Positions 50,572 to 60,564 are shown, counted from the first letter of the stretch. The stretch is 64,000 nucleotides of DNA from Candidatus Thiosymbion ectosymbiont of Catanema sp. Cochon2018 (GCA_011392765.1 WYCW01000003.1:168465-232464); one strand, 5' to 3'. Made by a program: numbers and translations. The notes: a model not told the origin generated them from the letters alone.

Positions 50572-52416
50572 CTACAGCTGCGAGAGGTCCCTGACGGCGC
50601 CGCGCGCCGCGCTCGTAGCAAGCGCTGCGTAGGCCCGTAAGGCCGTGGTCAGGGGGCGGTTCCGCGGTTCCGGTTGCCATGCGGTGTTACCCTTGGCCTC
50701 CATGTCCCGGCGCCGCCCCGCGAGCTCATCCGCCGCGACCAGGAGGTCGATTCTGCGCTGCGGGATATCGATCTCGATTCGGTCGCCCTCCCGCACCAGC
50801 CCGATGGTTCCGCCTGCGGCGGCCTCCGGCGACACATGGCCGATGGACAGTCCGGAGGTTCCGCCCGAGAAGCGGCCATCGGTAATCAGGGCACAGGCCA
50901 TGCCCAACCCCTTCGACTTCAGGTAGCTGGTGGGATAAAGCATCTCCTGCATTCCGGGACCGCCTTTGGGACCCTCGTAACGGATGATGACCACGTCGCC
51001 TGCCCGGACCTGGTCGCCCAGGATCGCCTCCGCCGCCTCCTCCTGGCTTTCATAGATTCTGGCCGGACCGGAGAAGGTGAGGTTCGATGCATCCACGCCG
51101 GCGGTCTTCACGATACAACCCTGTTCCGCTAGATTGCCGTAAAGGACGGCCAGACCACCGTCACGGCTGTAGGCGTGCGCCACATCCCGGATACAACCGG
51201 TTACGCGATCCAGATCCGGGTCGGACCAGCGGTTGTCCTGACTGAAGGCGACCTGGGTCGGCCGGCCGCCGGGAGCCGCGAGATACCGGGATTGCACCCT
51301 TTCCGAGCGGGTTTGCACCAGGTCCCACTCGTCCAGCGCCGCGCCCAGCGAGTCGCTGAAGACCGTCGGCGGATCACGATGGATCAGGCCCGCGCGGCCG
51401 AGCTCGGCGAGGATGCCGATCACCCCTCCGGCCCGGTGGACGTCCTCCATGTGATAGCGCCGGCTCGCCGGTGCCACCTTGCACAGATTCGGCACCCCGC
51501 GGCTCAGGCGGTCGATGTCGGCCATGGTGAAATCCACCTGCGCCTCATGGGCGGCGGCGAGCAGGTGCAGCACCGTATTGGTCGAGCCGCCCATGGCGAT
51601 GTCCAGGCTCATGGCGTTCTCGAAGGCATCGAAGCATGCGATGGAGCGTGGCAGCACGGTCGTATCGTCCCTATCGTAGTAGCGCCTCGCGAGCCGGACG
51701 ATCAGTCCGCCGGCTTCGAGGAAGAGCTCACGGCGATCGGCATGGGTCGCCAACAGGGAACCATTGCCGGGGAGGCTCAAGCCCAGTGCTTCGGTCAGAC
51801 AGTTCATCGAATTGGCCGTAAACATCCCGGAGCAGGAGCCGCAGGTCGGACAAGCGGAACGTTCGTACTCGGCTACCTCCGCATCGCCCGCCGCTGGGTC
51901 CGCGGCCACGACCATGGCATCGACCAGATCCAGGTGGACCTCGCTATCGCCGCGGACGAGCTTACCCGCCTCCATGGGGCCGCCGGAAACGAAGACCGTG
52001 GGAATATCGAGGCGCAGGGCGGCCATCAGCATCCCTGGGGTGATCTTGTCGCAATTCGAGATGCAGACCAGGGCATCCGCGCAGTGGGCGTTGACCATAT
52101 ATTCCACGGAATCGGCGATCAGGTCCCGCGAGGGCAGCGAATAGAGCATGCCGCCGTGTCCCATGGCGATTCCATCGTCCACGGCGATGGTATTGAACTC
52201 CTTGGCCACCCCGCCCGCCCGCTCGATCTCCCGCCCCACCAGTTGGCCGAGGTCCTTGAGGTGAACATGGCCGGGGACGAACTGGGTAAAGGAATTCGCA
52301 ACGGCGACGATGGGCTTCTCGAAGTCCTCGTCCTGCATCCCGGTGGCCCGCCAGAGGGCGCGGGCGCCTGCCATATTGCGGCCCTGGGTCGTGGTGCGGG
52401 AACGGAAACGGGGCAT
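50572..52416 (-). CDS. ilvD: Dihydroxy-acid dehydratase
   Basis: 614 residues from ATG 52416 ([20 protein letters not shown]), which matches the usual length and N-terminus; the open frame extends further upstream without support. Cluster cysteines lie in [17 protein letters not shown] and [20 protein letters not shown], the IlvD/Edd signatures. The nucleotide-like loop [14 protein letters not shown] and the C-terminal [20 protein letters not shown] complete the pattern. It dehydrates dihydroxy-isovalerate and dihydroxy-methylvalerate in branched-chain amino-acid synthesis, using a labile iron-sulfur cluster. It is divergent from the YqiA-like gene and has no ilv neighbours here. Confidence 0.96.
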   Translation of the reverse strand: MPRFRSRTTTQGRNMAGARALWRATGMQDEDFEKPIVAVANSFTQFVPGHVHLKDLGQLVGREIERAGGVAKEFNTIAVDDGIAMGHGGMLYSLPSRDLIADSVEYMVNAHCADALVCISNCDKITPGMLMAALRLDIPTVFVSGGPMEAGKLVRGDSEVHLDLVDAMVVAADPAAGDAEVAEYERSACPTCGSCSGMFTANSMNCLTEALGLSLPGNGSLLATHADRRELFLEAGGLIVRLARRYYDRDDTTVLPRSIACFDAFENAMSLDIAMGGSTNTVLHLLAAAHEAQVDFTMADIDRLSRGVPNLCKVAPASRRYHMEDVHRAGGVIGILAELGRAGLIHRDPPTVFSDSLGAALDEWDLVQTRSERVQSRYLAAPGGRPTQVAFSQDNRWSDPDLDRVTGCIRDVAHAYSRDGGLAVLYGNLAEQGCIVKTAGVDASNLTFSGPARIYESQEEAAEAILGDQVRAGDVVIIRYEGPKGGPGMQEMLYPTSYLKSKGLGMACALITDGRFSGGTSGLSIGHVSPEAAAGGTIGLVREGDRIEIDIPQRRIDLLVAADELAGRRRDMEAKGNTAWQPEPRNRPLTTALRAYAALATSAARGAVRDLSQL

Positions 52417-52753
52417 GGTGATCTCCGAGTGAAAGAAACCGGGGGCGCTGATGCGCTGCACCTTATAGCGGTGATTGTACCGAATCCTTACCGGTACAAG
52501 TTGCTGCCAGCCACCAGTCGCCGGCGGAATCGATCGAACCACAAAGGCACAAAGAAATTGCAGGGGCGGGGTTTGCCCTCGCCCGATTGTGGTACGGTTT
52601 ATTCGTAGGGGCATTCCCCTGTGGGCACCCTCTTGTGGGCACTCCCGGGGAAGGTGCCCTTACGATCCGCGTAGCGGATTGATGCCGGCTGAGTTGTCGA
52701 TAGGCATGGCTTATCCTACACTGCCGACCATCAGCGACAGGAAGCAACTTGCG
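52417..52753. other. Spacer between divergent ilvD and yqiA-like genes
   Basis: No gene is supported. The stretch holds GGGGCATTCCCCTGTGGGCAC-type short repeats at about 52610-52665 (gggcac / aaggtgccc hairpins). Promoters for both genes must lie here, but I could not fix them. Confidence 0.4.
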
Positions 52754-53323
52754 ATGCTGATTTACCTCCACGGTATCAACAGCTCCAGTCAATCCCAAAA
52801 GGCGGAGGTGCTGCGCGAACGGCTGGCGCCCAGCCGCGTCCTGGTGCCGTCCTATCCCGCCCATCGACCGGATGCGGCCATCGCGCGGCTCAGCGATCTT
52901 TTCGAGGGACTCGGCGGGGAGCCGCCGCCCATCGTCGTCGGCAGCTCCATGGGCGGCTTCTACGCCCAATATCTGGCCCGGCGGTTCACCTTCGCCCATC
53001 TGTTTCTCATCAACCCGGCACTCACCCCCTGGGACCTGCTGCGGGATGTCGAGGGCGTGCCTCAGACCACCGCCTACGGCGAGACTTACTTCATCGACCG
53101 GGATCTGATCGAGAGTACCCGCAAATACGGGATCGCCACCCCCTGCGACGGGATCCCGACCACCCTGTTTCTGGACCAGGGTGACGAAGTGATCGACTTT
53201 CGCATCGCCGAGTCCCTGTATCGCGATTGCGGCCGGCTCCTGATCTTCGGGGGTGGGGATCATAGCTTCCAACATCTGGAGGAGGCGATTGCCGTGATCA
53301 GGGAAGAAATTGAGAGGGACTAG
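52754..53323 (+). CDS. YqiA/YcfP-family alpha/beta-fold esterase
   Basis: 189 residues from ATG 52754, preceded by AGGAAGCAA. The sequence MLIYLHGINSSSQSQKAEVL starts the fold. The nucleophile elbow is VVGSSMGGFYAQYLARRF with Ser in GSSMGG near residue 63. A catalytic Asp lies in FLDQGDEVIDF, and the His is in GGGDHSFQHLEE near the C-terminus. YqiA-type proteins are small cytoplasmic esterases acting on short acyl-CoA or ester substrates. The TAG stop is formed by the CTAG edge of the following MITE. Confidence 0.85.
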   Translation: MLIYLHGINSSSQSQKAEVLRERLAPSRVLVPSYPAHRPDAAIARLSDLFEGLGGEPPPIVVGSSMGGFYAQYLARRFTFAHLFLINPALTPWDLLRDVEGVPQTTAYGETYFIDRDLIESTRKYGIATPCDGIPTTLFLDQGDEVIDFRIAESLYRDCGRLLIFGGGDHSFQHLEEAIAVIREEIERD

Positions 53324-53495
53324 GGGGCGTTCTCAATTAATAAATCATCTAAGTTAATTGTAGGCTGGGTTGAGGAACGAAACCCAGCTTTTCCGATCCG
53401 CAATACCGTGTGCTGGGTTTGGCCGTCCCTGGCCGTAACCCAGCCTACGGGCTTGATTTTTTTGATGATTTGGCTCAATTGAGAACACCCCCTAG
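53320..53495. repeat. 170-bp MITE-like element, copy 3
   Basis: Ends GGGGGCGTTCTCAATTAAT and TTGAGAACACCCCC with CTAG on both sides. The left CTAG holds the stop of the upstream esterase gene. The right one is shared with end B of element E, as in the other two copies. Confidence 0.8.
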
Positions 53496-53706
53496 GATTC
53501 CTTGAGGGACCCGAATCTTTACCAATGAGTCAAGTTTATGCAGTGCACAAATCGGGATCGAAATCGAAATTCCGATTGCGATCCCGATCCCGATTTCGAT
53601 CTACCCAAGCTCTCCAACGGTTGGTTAGGTGTAGGAGATGGGGCCTTACGGGAGAGGGGCTGTTGGGGTCTTCATGCCTCGTCGGTCTGAGGCGAAGCCT
53701 CGCTAG
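53492..53706 (-). repeat. Composite element E, copy 9 with GATCGG cargo
   Basis: End B (CTAGGATTCCTTGAGGGACC), a GATCGG-type palindrome, the block GGAGATGGGGCCTTACGGGA and end A (CGTCGGTCTGAGGCGAAGCC) ending in CTAG, which supplies the stop of vapC. Confidence 0.82.
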
Positions 53707-54095
53707 GGCTCCGACAGCAGGCGCTTGGGGATATAGGTAACGTCGGCAAGCCCGGCGAAATGGTCATCACTCGTTACCAGGGTCACCTCGCAGCTGAGCG
53801 CCGTCGCGTAGATCAAGGCATCGGCGAAGGAAAGACGATGTGCCAGAGACAAATCCGCCGCATAGAGCGCCACGGAGGTGGTCAGTGGGATGACTTGGGT
53901 TTGGTTGGTCATGGCCATGACCTCCAACGCCGATTCCTCGTCGCGCTCACGCTTGGTCCACTTATAGAGCTCGAACTGCAGGCAGGTGGGAACGATCAAC
54001 GACTGCAGATCGGCCAGAAAAGGCTCGAAACGATCGGAAAGAATCCCATCCGTCAGCCACTCGATCCAGCCGCACGTATCCACCAACACCGCCAT
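53703..54095 (-). CDS. vapC: VapC-type PIN-domain toxin
   Basis: 130 residues. PIN-fold acidic residues are visible in VLVDTCGWIEWL (first Asp at residue 5), a mid-protein Glu in CLQFELYKW, SFADALIYATAL near residue 90 and LVTSDDHFAGL near 107. VapC toxins are Mg2+-dependent RNases that cut tRNA or rRNA. The start overlaps the antitoxin stop by one base. The TAG stop lies in the CTAG edge of element E. Confidence 0.85.
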   Translation of the reverse strand: MAVLVDTCGWIEWLTDGILSDRFEPFLADLQSLIVPTCLQFELYKWTKRERDEESALEVMAMTNQTQVIPLTTSVALYAADLSLAHRLSFADALIYATALSCEVTLVTSDDHFAGLADVTYIPKRLLSEP

Positions 54096-54304
54096 CAGTA
54101 GCGGTCCCCGCGGTCGCGGTACCCTTCCGGATTCGCCCCCTTGAGCAACCCTCGGAATTCTTCGATGGGACGCAGCGGAATCAGCTCGATGACGGACCCT
54201 TTGGTAACGAGGGCAAGCTTCTGCCCGGCGTGCAACCCCAACTCGTCGCGAATGGCCTTGGGGATAGCAAGTTGGTACTTGCTGGAGAGGGTGACGGCGA
54301 TCAT
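54095..54304 (-). CDS. vapB: AbrB/MazE-type antitoxin (VapB)
   Basis: 69 residues with the swapped-hairpin AbrB fold: MIAVTLSSKYQLAIPKAIRD then GLHAGQKLALVTKGSVIELI. The C-terminal tail (LKGANPEGYRDRGDRY) would wrap the toxin. It binds its own promoter as a complex with VapC. It is translationally coupled to vapC. Confidence 0.85.
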   Translation of the reverse strand: MIAVTLSSKYQLAIPKAIRDELGLHAGQKLALVTKGSVIELIPLRPIEEFRGLLKGANPEGYRDRGDRY

Positions 54305-54478
54305 TTTTCCATACCCCGGATCGATGATGAATTTGTAAAAATATAGCCTACTGCCGGAAATGCCTCAAGCGGTGCCGGGGAATCAAGGGCTAATCGCAGG
54401 CTTTGTAAACCTCGCCTCCTTGCGGTCTAAATCGTGATACGTTCCGGAATCCGGCCTGCCGAAACAGCGAATACATTT

Positions 54479-56070
54479 ATGAAAACCTTCAATACCGCCG
54501 GCCCTACCAGGCTGGACAAACATTACAGCATTCCTCCGCTGTCGCGTTGGGATACGGACGAAATCCGCCGCTTGATTGCAGAGGAACGTTACTTCGTCCT
54601 CCATGCCCCGCGCCAGACCGGCAAGACCAGCTGCCTATTGGCCCTGATGGAACAACTCAACGCGGAGGCAGACTATACGACCCTCTATGTGAACCTGGAG
54701 CCGGCCCAGGCGGCGCGGGGGGATGTCCGGGAGGGGATGCGCACGATTGTCAGTGGGGTTGCCCAAAATGCCCGCCGTTATCTGGGCGATCAACGACTGC
54801 GGGAATGGGTCGATGAGACGCTCCGTGAATTTGGTCCCCATGGTGCTTTGCAGGGGCTGCTCTCTCGCTGGTCGGAGGAAAACGACCGTCCCATCGTTCT
54901 GCTGCTGGACGAGGTGGACAGCCTGGTGGGAGATACCCTGATCTCCCTGCTGCGCCAGATCCGGGCCGGCTACCCGGACCGTCCCCAGGCCTTTCCTCAA
55001 ACGGTTTTGTTATGCGGGATGTGCGGGATTACCGCATCCACAACGGCGACAACCAGGTCATCACCGGCGGCAGTGCCTTCAACATCAAATCCGAGTCGCT
55101 GCGGTTGGGGAACTTCAGCCACGGAGATGTCGTCGGGCTCTATGCCCAGCATACCGAAGAGACCGGGCAGGCGTTCGAGACCGGAGTGGTCGATTACATC
55201 TTCGAGCAGACCGCCGGTCAGCCGTGGTTGGTCAATGCCCTCGGCTACGAGGCCTGTTTCCGGGCCAGGGGGGAACGCGACCGCGCACAGCGGATCAGCC
55301 TAACGATCATGGCCGGTGCCCGTGAAAAACTCATCGAGCGGCGGGATACCCATCTCGACCAGTTGGTCGACAAGTTGCGAGAGCCACGGGTACATCGGAT
55401 TATCAGCGAGCTATTGAGCGGCGCTATCGAACCCGGAGCCATGCCGCCCAGCGAAGACGACCAGCTCTATGTGCAGGACCTGGGACTGATCCGCACCCGC
55501 CCGCAGGTCGAGATCGCCAATCCCATCTACCGGGAGATCATCCCCCGCGCCCTCACCTGGATTGCCCAGACCCGGATTCCGCAGGAGACTGCTTGGTATG
55601 TGGGTCGGGACGGACGCCTGGATTTCTCTAAGCTACTGGACGGCTTCCAGCAGTTCTTCCGGGAAAACAGTGAAATCTGGATCGAACGGTTCGACTACAA
55701 GGAAGCCGGTCCCCAATTATTGATGCAGGCATTCCTGCAGCGCATCGTCAACAGCGGCGGGCGGATCGACCGCAAGTACGGGCTCGGGCGTCGCCGCACC
55801 GACCTGTTGGTGCAGTGGCCCCTGGATGAGGCCCAGGGCTTCTGCGGCTCGGTCCAACGGGTAGTCATCGAGCTCAAGATCCTGCACAAATCCCTGGACG
55901 AGACGATCGCAGAGGGCCTGGCGCAGACCGCCGATTATTTGGACCGGGTCGGCACCGACGAGGGCTATCTGATTGTGTTCGATCGCACCCCGGAGGTGCC
56001 GTGGGAAGAAAAGATCTTTGTCAGGCAGGAGCGGTATGGGGAACACCGGATCGGAGTGTGGGGGGTGTGA
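54479..56070 (+). pseudogene. AAA ATPase with C-terminal PD-(D/E)XK nuclease, interrupted by a 7-base frameshift
   Basis: From ATG 54479 the frame reads MKTFNTAGPTRLDKHYSIPP with Walker A FVLHAPRQTGKTSCLLAL and Walker B IVLLLDEVDSLVGD. Near 55012-55024 the frame shifts. The expected LCGMRDVRDYR is split because the GCGGGAT tandem unit is one copy short (TTATGCGGGATGTGCGGGAT). The remainder is open from 55012 to 56070 and ends with a nuclease-like core RTDLLVQWP and RVVIELKILH. Proteins of this type (ATP-binding plus PD-(D/E)XK) are common but of unknown role, possibly defence. Slippage on the 7-base repeat could switch it on again. Confidence 0.72.
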
Positions 56071-56111
56071 ACCTGAACGCTGCGCGTTCGGATTGGTCGA
56101 ATCAAAGGGAT

Positions 56112-56412
56112 CAGGTAGTGCAATAGTGGACTATTCCAGCCGAATCTCGAACAATTGTTGAGGGATGCGCGTCCGAAATCCGATAGTTTTCACGTCACAC
56201 GTGATTATTCGTACGTCCCAGGCCAAGTCGCCGGCCCCGGATATTACCTGGTGGGGGATGCCGCTGCCTTCGTCGACCCTATTTTTTCCCTTGGCGTCGT
56301 GCTTGGCCTTTACTCCGGCTATATGGCTGCCTGGGCCATCGACCGCTCCCTGAAGAGGCCCACGCAATCGAGAGACACCCAAGCCGTCTTTACCTATCAA
56401 TTCCGAGGGCGA
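56112..56412 (+). pseudogene. Flavin-dependent halogenase-like internal fragment
   Basis: The frame reads LEQLLRDARPKSDSF then YSYVPGQVAGPGYYLVGDAA and FVDPIFSLGVVLGLYSGYMA, the product-side FAD loop of flavin halogenases and related monooxygenases. Both ends are missing. An IS1-family remnant cuts it at about 56413. It is a different gene from the halogenase part at 28984, because both contain this same loop. Confidence 0.65.
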
Positions 56413-56644
56413 CAAGAAAAACCTCATCGCGGCGTTTCCCGAAGACATAAGCCAATACCTCACCGCTGGCTGGATCAATGGCATGCCACAACCATCTCTG
56501 ATTGGACTTACTGCCCACATAACTCCACATCTCATCCATTTCAACACGGGTTTCTTGATCACTAACACCATGATAATCTTCTGCTTTTACAATCTCCACT
56601 GCAATCTGATCAGGCGCGTGGGTTGCTAAAAAATTGTGATTCAC
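56413..56644 (-). pseudogene. insB: InsB transposase N-terminal fragment
   Basis: NHNFLATHAPDQIAVEIVKA and VEMDEMWSYVGSKSNQRWLW match the start of the InsB-like protein at 29369. The frame is cut after GKRRDEVFL by the junction, removing the catalytic C-terminal half. Confidence 0.75.
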
Positions 56645-56927
56645 TGCGTGTAGATCGGGTTCTGTCTTTTAATTCATTGATGACGGTCACAGGACTGATA
56701 CCCAGAACCCGTGCGGTATCACGAATGCCGCTGCCATTCAGTGTCATCTCAATGATTTGGTGTTTCGTTTCTGGTAACCGCCCTTTGTCAGAATAATCCT
56801 GGATAAAGATTTTGCCCTCACAGGCCTGATCTTTACCTATAAAACGCTGCTTGCCGTTGCGAGTGTTGCCATGTTTCGTCACGTCAGTACCATTGCAGAT
56901 AGGGCATTTTATGGGGAGTAATACCAT
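56610..56927 (-). CDS. insA: IS1 InsA-like protein
   Basis: 105 residues, with about eight substitutions relative to the copy at 29086. Zinc-finger start CPICNGTDVTKHGN and helix-turn-helix GSGIRDTARVLGISPVTVIN. Without a full InsB it can only act as a repressor or DNA-binding factor. Confidence 0.8.
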   Translation of the reverse strand: MVLLPIKCPICNGTDVTKHGNTRNGKQRFIGKDQACEGKIFIQDYSDKGRLPETKHQIIEMTLNGSGIRDTARVLGISPVTVINELKDRTRSTRSESQFFSNPRA

Positions 56928-57025
56928 GGGTGTTTCCTCGGCAAAATTCTGTTCAGCTTAATGATTAATGTTCAGACAATTATATCATATGATTTATAAT
57001 AAAAAAACAAAATAATAACACCACC

Positions 57026-57137
57026 CACGGATGGACACGGATAAACACGGATCACAATCCGTGTTTATCCGTGTCTGCCTCCGTGGTTCTTCGGTGCGGT
57101 TGGTCACGCCTCGTCGGTCTGAGGCGAAGCCTCGTCA
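57026..57137 (-). repeat. Partial element E with CACGGATAAACACGGAT cargo
   Basis: The palindrome (CACGGATGGACACGGATAAA and its inverse) and end A (CGTCGGTCTGAGGCGAAGCC) remain. The end A edge reads GTCAG instead of CTAG, and end B has been lost to the IS1 remnant. It abuts the hisB stop. Confidence 0.7.
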
Positions 57138-57141
57138 GGGG

Positions 57142-57747
57142 TCAGAGAGAACCCTTGGTAGAGGGTATGATTCCTCCCAATCGCGGGTCCGGCTCGACCG
57201 CTATGCGCAATGCCCGGCCGAAGGCCTTGAACAGCGTCTCTGCCTGGTGATGGGCGTTACGCCCGCGTAGGTTGTCCAGGTGCAGGGTCACGCCCGCGTG
57301 ATTGACGAAGCCCTGGAAGAACTCGCGGAACAGATCCGTATCGAAGGTCCCGATCATGGGCCGGGAAAAGTCCACATGAAACTCGAGCCCGGGACGGCCC
57401 GAAAGATCGATCACTACCCTCGAGAGAGCCTCGTCGAGGGGCACATAGGCGTGGCCGTAGCGGCGAATACCCTGCTTGTCCCCCAAGGCGTCCGCACAGG
57501 CCCGGCCGAATGTGATGCCGATGTCCTCCACCGTGTGATGAGCGTCGATGTGCAGGTCTCCTTTAGCCTCGATCGACAGATCGATCAGGCCATGGCGGGC
57601 GACTTGGTCGAGCATGTGCTCAAAAAAGGGGACGCCGGTATCGAAGCTGGAACGCCCGTTTCCGTCCAGGTCGATCTCGACCAGGATGCGGGTTTCCAAC
57701 GTGTTGCGCCCCACTCGGGCAGCGCGCCTGGTGCCTTGTGGTTCCAT
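57142..57747 (-). CDS. hisB: Imidazoleglycerol-phosphate dehydratase
   Basis: The 201-residue monofunctional enzyme has the duplicated metal-binding motifs [16 protein letters not shown] and [15 protein letters not shown] in the first half, and [18 protein letters not shown] with [18 protein letters not shown] in the second. These His/Glu clusters bind two Mn2+ ions. The enzyme performs the sixth step of histidine biosynthesis. No other his genes adjoin it here. Confidence 0.95.
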   Translation of the reverse strand: MEPQGTRRAARVGRNTLETRILVEIDLDGNGRSSFDTGVPFFEHMLDQVARHGLIDLSIEAKGDLHIDAHHTVEDIGITFGRACADALGDKQGIRRYGHAYVPLDEALSRVVIDLSGRPGLEFHVDFSRPMIGTFDTDLFREFFQGFVNHAGVTLHLDNLRGRNAHHQAETLFKAFGRALRIAVEPDPRLGGIIPSTKGSL

Positions 57748-57826
57748 CGGATCGAAAAATCTCGTTAGGCTGGGTTGAGGAACGAAACCCAGCTTTGGAT
57801 ATTGCTACGGCCTCAAGGGTTATCCC

Positions 57827-57869
57827 CGTCCACCAAGTCCATTCGGTCCACTTAAGTCCACGGCGGCTA
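57827..57869. repeat. GTCCAC short repeat
   Basis: GTCCACCAAGTCCATTCGGTCCACTTAAGTCCAC, one arm of the GTGGAC family. A GGCTGGGTTGAGGAACGAAA hairpin lies just before it, at 57770-57797. Confidence 0.5.
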
Positions 57870-57939
57870 CCACCGAACCTACTTGCTTCAGTACCCGGCT
57901 GATAATGTCAACAACCCCTGGGCAGTAGCTCGGGGGAAC

Positions 57940-58866
57940 TCAAGACATCGCCAGCACTGCCGGGATACCCTGCGGGTCCTGGGCGATCAGGTCCTCGGCG
58001 AGCGCGGTACCCAACGGCTCTGCCTCGGCACGGGGCGCGCGGCGTTCGGCACGCCAGATGCGGGTACCGTCCGGTGTGCCCACCAGCCCGTGCAGACGGA
58101 GCTCGTCGTCCTCCAACAAGGCATAACCGGCGATCGGCGTCCGGCAGCTGCCCCCCAGACGGCGGTTCAGGGCGCGTTCCGCCCGCACCCGATCGGCGGT
58201 ATCGGTGTGGTGCAGAGGGGCGATCAACGCATTGACGCGCCCGTCGTCCGCACGGCACTCGATCCCGATGGCCCCCTGGCCGATGGCAGGGAGGCTTTCT
58301 TCCGGACGCAGGCGGCGGCGGATGCGCTGCTCGAACCCGAGCCGGATCAGGCCCGCGGCGGCCAGGATGGCGGCATCATACTCGCCGGCGTCGAGCTTAC
58401 TCAGGCGGGTATTGACATTGCCCCGCAAGGGCCGGATCACCAGATCGGTCCGGCGAGCGGCAAGCTGGCATCGGCGGCGCAGGCTGGAGGTGCCGACACA
58501 GGCGCCCTCGGACAGCTCGTCGATATCCCCACAGATGTTTGAAACGAAGGCATCCTGGGGGTCCTCCCGCTCCATAATCACCGGCAGGTGCAAACCTGTG
58601 GGTAAATCCACCGGCACGTCCTTCATCGAGTGCACGGCAATATCCGCACGCCGGTCCAGCAAACTCTGCTCCAGTTCTTTGACGAACAGCCCCTTGCCGC
58701 CGATCTTGGCCAGGGATGCATCCAGAAATTTGTCGCCGCGGGTGCTCATCCCTGAGATCTCGACCACCAGACCGGGGTAAAGGTGGCGCAACCTCTCCGC
58801 TACGTGCTCAGCCTGCCACAGGGCAAGCGGGGACTTACGGGTGGCGATGCGGATGGATCGGGACAC
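57940..58866 (-). CDS. hemC: Hydroxymethylbilane synthase (porphobilinogen deaminase)
   Basis: About 308 residues from a GTG at 58866 ([20 protein letters not shown]), chosen because this gives the family length; an ATG at 58944 would add an unusual 26-residue leader. Signature parts are [19 protein letters not shown], the dipyrromethane region [36 protein letters not shown] and the cofactor-binding Cys near the loop [13 protein letters not shown]. It polymerises four porphobilinogens into the linear tetrapyrrole for haem, sirohaem or bacteriochlorophyll. It lies 25 bases behind the lasso-B2-like gene on the same strand. Confidence 0.94.
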   Translation of the reverse strand: MSRSIRIATRKSPLALWQAEHVAERLRHLYPGLVVEISGMSTRGDKFLDASLAKIGGKGLFVKELEQSLLDRRADIAVHSMKDVPVDLPTGLHLPVIMEREDPQDAFVSNICGDIDELSEGACVGTSSLRRRCQLAARRTDLVIRPLRGNVNTRLSKLDAGEYDAAILAAAGLIRLGFEQRIRRRLRPEESLPAIGQGAIGIECRADDGRVNALIAPLHHTDTADRVRAERALNRRLGGSCRTPIAGYALLEDDELRLHGLVGTPDGTRIWRAERRAPRAEAEPLGTALAEDLIAQDPQGIPAVLAMS

Positions 58867-58891
58867 GGGCTGAAAACCGAGGCAATTCCCT

Positions 58892-59386
58892 TCAGGGAAT
58901 CCGATCAAACGGATGAAATCCCTCCGTGACACCCGGACTGTCATTCACCGGTCGTCCTTCGAGCTCGACCCAGGCGTGGGCAAGGAACTCCTCGCGGTTG
59001 TCGACTCCGATACGCAGCTCCACTCCCAAACCGCGGCGGCGGAGGAACCACCAGACCAACAGCGACTGACGCAGACAGGAGGCCTCGATAGGCAGGTGAC
59101 GGCTGGCCTTTCGGGTCAGATAGCCTACACGCTGGGCATAAGACATGGTCTGATCCGGCCCGATCGCGTCGTTCGGCTTCTTGGGGATCAGACGGGTCAG
59201 AAGCCGACGAACATGCCTCAATACCAACAGGCGCAGCAATACGGAAACGATGGCCAACTGGCCCCAGAGCTTGAGAAACAGGATACGATCGGCAGGCTCC
59301 AGGGCAATGAAACCGCGCCACCGTCGCCTCAGTCCGACGCGCTTTTGGGTGGATCGGCCGATCTCTCGTTTCGCCTTATTTTCCAA
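58892..59386 (-). CDS. Lasso-peptide B2-like transglutaminase-fold protease, orphan
   Basis: 164 residues from TTG 59386. A membrane-like helix ([17 protein letters not shown]) follows a basic start. The C-terminal half has the cysteine-protease-like triad pattern [17 protein letters not shown], then [16 protein letters not shown] with His and Asp. In lasso-peptide clusters B2 cleaves the leader. Here no cyclase (asparagine-synthetase-like), RRE protein or obvious precursor lies nearby, so it may act in another envelope or sugar pathway. A small overlapping upstream frame is described separately. Confidence 0.72.
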   Translation of the reverse strand: MENKAKREIGRSTQKRVGLRRRWRGFIALEPADRILFLKLWGQLAIVSVLLRLLVLRHVRRLLTRLIPKKPNDAIGPDQTMSYAQRVGYLTRKASRHLPIEASCLRQSLLVWWFLRRRGLGVELRIGVDNREEFLAHAWVELEGRPVNDSPGVTEGFHPFDRIP

Positions 59387-59528
59387 TCTCAGGGCCCCTC
59401 AAATGCCCCAAGGCACTGTGCAAAGTGAGTTGCTCGCCCAGTTGCCGGCGGCGAGAAGCAGCCATCCGCAGGATGAAACGGGGTACCCCGTGTCGTTGGT
59501 CGAAGTCCGGAACCCTGGCATGCCCCAT
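59376..59528 (-). CDS. Small hypothetical ORF overlapping the B2-like gene
   Basis: A 50-residue frame from ATG 59528 (MGHARVPDFDQRHGVPRFIL...) overlaps the B2-like start by 11 bases, compatible with translational coupling. It is basic (RMAASRRRQLGEQL), with no signal or membrane segment. It might be a leftover C-terminus of a larger gene. I cannot confirm that it is expressed. The DNA between 59529 and 59697 shows nothing else. Confidence 0.3.
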   Translation of the reverse strand: MGHARVPDFDQRHGVPRFILRMAASRRRQLGEQLTLHSALGHLRGPEIGK

Positions 59529-59697
59529 CCGCTTCAGTTAGGGATAACATCAACAAGATACCATAAAGCACCCACTCGGGCAGCCTCAGGGTCGCTCCGA
59601 TCGGATTGGATTTCTCCGCGGTCCCTACTTCTTCTTTGTCACATTTCAAGATAACCTATTGATTCCACTGGATTTCATTGTTTTCACAGATTCCTTT

Positions 59698-59804
59698 TAT
59701 ACTGCCACACGGCACAATCTGAGCTTTTGAATTTCCCCCTCACCCCCGCCCTCTCCCGGAGGGAAAGGGAGTGAAATGCGCAGATTGTGCCGTGTGGCAG
59801 TATA
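59698..59804. repeat. TACTGCCACACGGCACAAT palindrome, intact copy
   Basis: Ends TATACTGCCACACGGCACAA and TTGTGCCGTGTGGCAGTATA are perfect inverse repeats. The centre holds CCCTCTCCCGGAGGGAAAGG. The invaded copy is at 42167-42385. Confidence 0.78.
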
Positions 59805-59935
59805 AATCAGCGTGTTAGCGGGTAATGTGACAAAATAGTACTATCTGAGTGTAGCGAATAAAGGTATGCTCTTGACTACCGGACACAGATTCGGCACGAT
59901 GGGAATTGGTCGTCTAATTTTTATGGAGCACGAAC

Positions 59936-60187
59936 ATGAAACGATACATTTTGGTTGCGTTCCTCGCCGCTGTCGCCCTGGGGCTCAGTGCCTGTGACAA
60001 GGGTGGTGACACTACCCAGAAGCAGACTACTGGAAAGGAAAAGGGCGTGGTGGAAGGCACCCTGGATGCCACGAAGGAAATGGCCAAGAAGGCCGTTGAT
60101 AAGACCGTCGATGCCACCAAGAAAGTGATAGGTCACGAAAAGAAAGAGACAGATAAGGGCGACAAGCACAAGGATGAGCACAAGTAG
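59936..60187 (+). CDS. Small lysine-rich lipoprotein
   Basis: 83 residues. The signal peptide MKRYILVAFLAAVALGLSAC ends in the lipobox LSAC, so the mature protein starts at Cys20 and is lipid-anchored. The mature part is very hydrophilic and lysine/aspartate-rich (KKAVDKTVDATKKVIGHEKK), probably helical and flexible. No enzymatic motif is seen. GGAG lies before the ATG. Bases 60188-60564 show no further gene. Confidence 0.7.
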   Translation: MKRYILVAFLAAVALGLSACDKGGDTTQKQTTGKEKGVVEGTLDATKEMAKKAVDKTVDATKKVIGHEKKETDKGDKHKDEHK

Positions 60188-60564
60188 CAGGTGACCAGGA
60201 AGACCACAGGCTTCATCCGGGCCCGAATCTTCGGTTCAGCCGCGACCCCCGTGGGGTAGCTGCCTTCCTGCCGGCTGTAGCTGCGGGTTGTTCGAACCGG
60301 CGGGGCGGTTTCAGGTGGACTGGCCGCCCTGCCCAGGTTGCCTGCATACACTGACCGAAATTCCGGACCGAATGCCGCGAGCCCATCGCGGATTTGATTG
60401 TCTTCCGAAAGCATGATGGGAATTTTTCGATCCGCTGTTCGCACGGTGCGGTTTGTAAGTACCTTTCTTCGGAGTTAACCTAGGCCCCTTGTTGAAAGCT
60501 ATGCGCTAAGCATACAGGCAATGGCAATAGTTTGACAAATTACACAAATTACGGGAGCGAGGTG

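Larger units (their letters stand above)
56413..57025 (-). mobile_element. IS1-family remnant lacking its 3' end
   Basis: The right edge GGTGGTGTTATTATTTTGTT (reverse strand) is the same terminal repeat as the element at 28988. The insA-like gene is complete and the insB-like gene stops at about codon 77, at the junction with the halogenase fragment. Confidence 0.8.

Noticed and set aside
51175-52608. Plus-strand open frame of 477 codons
   Set aside because: Antisense shadow of ilvD.
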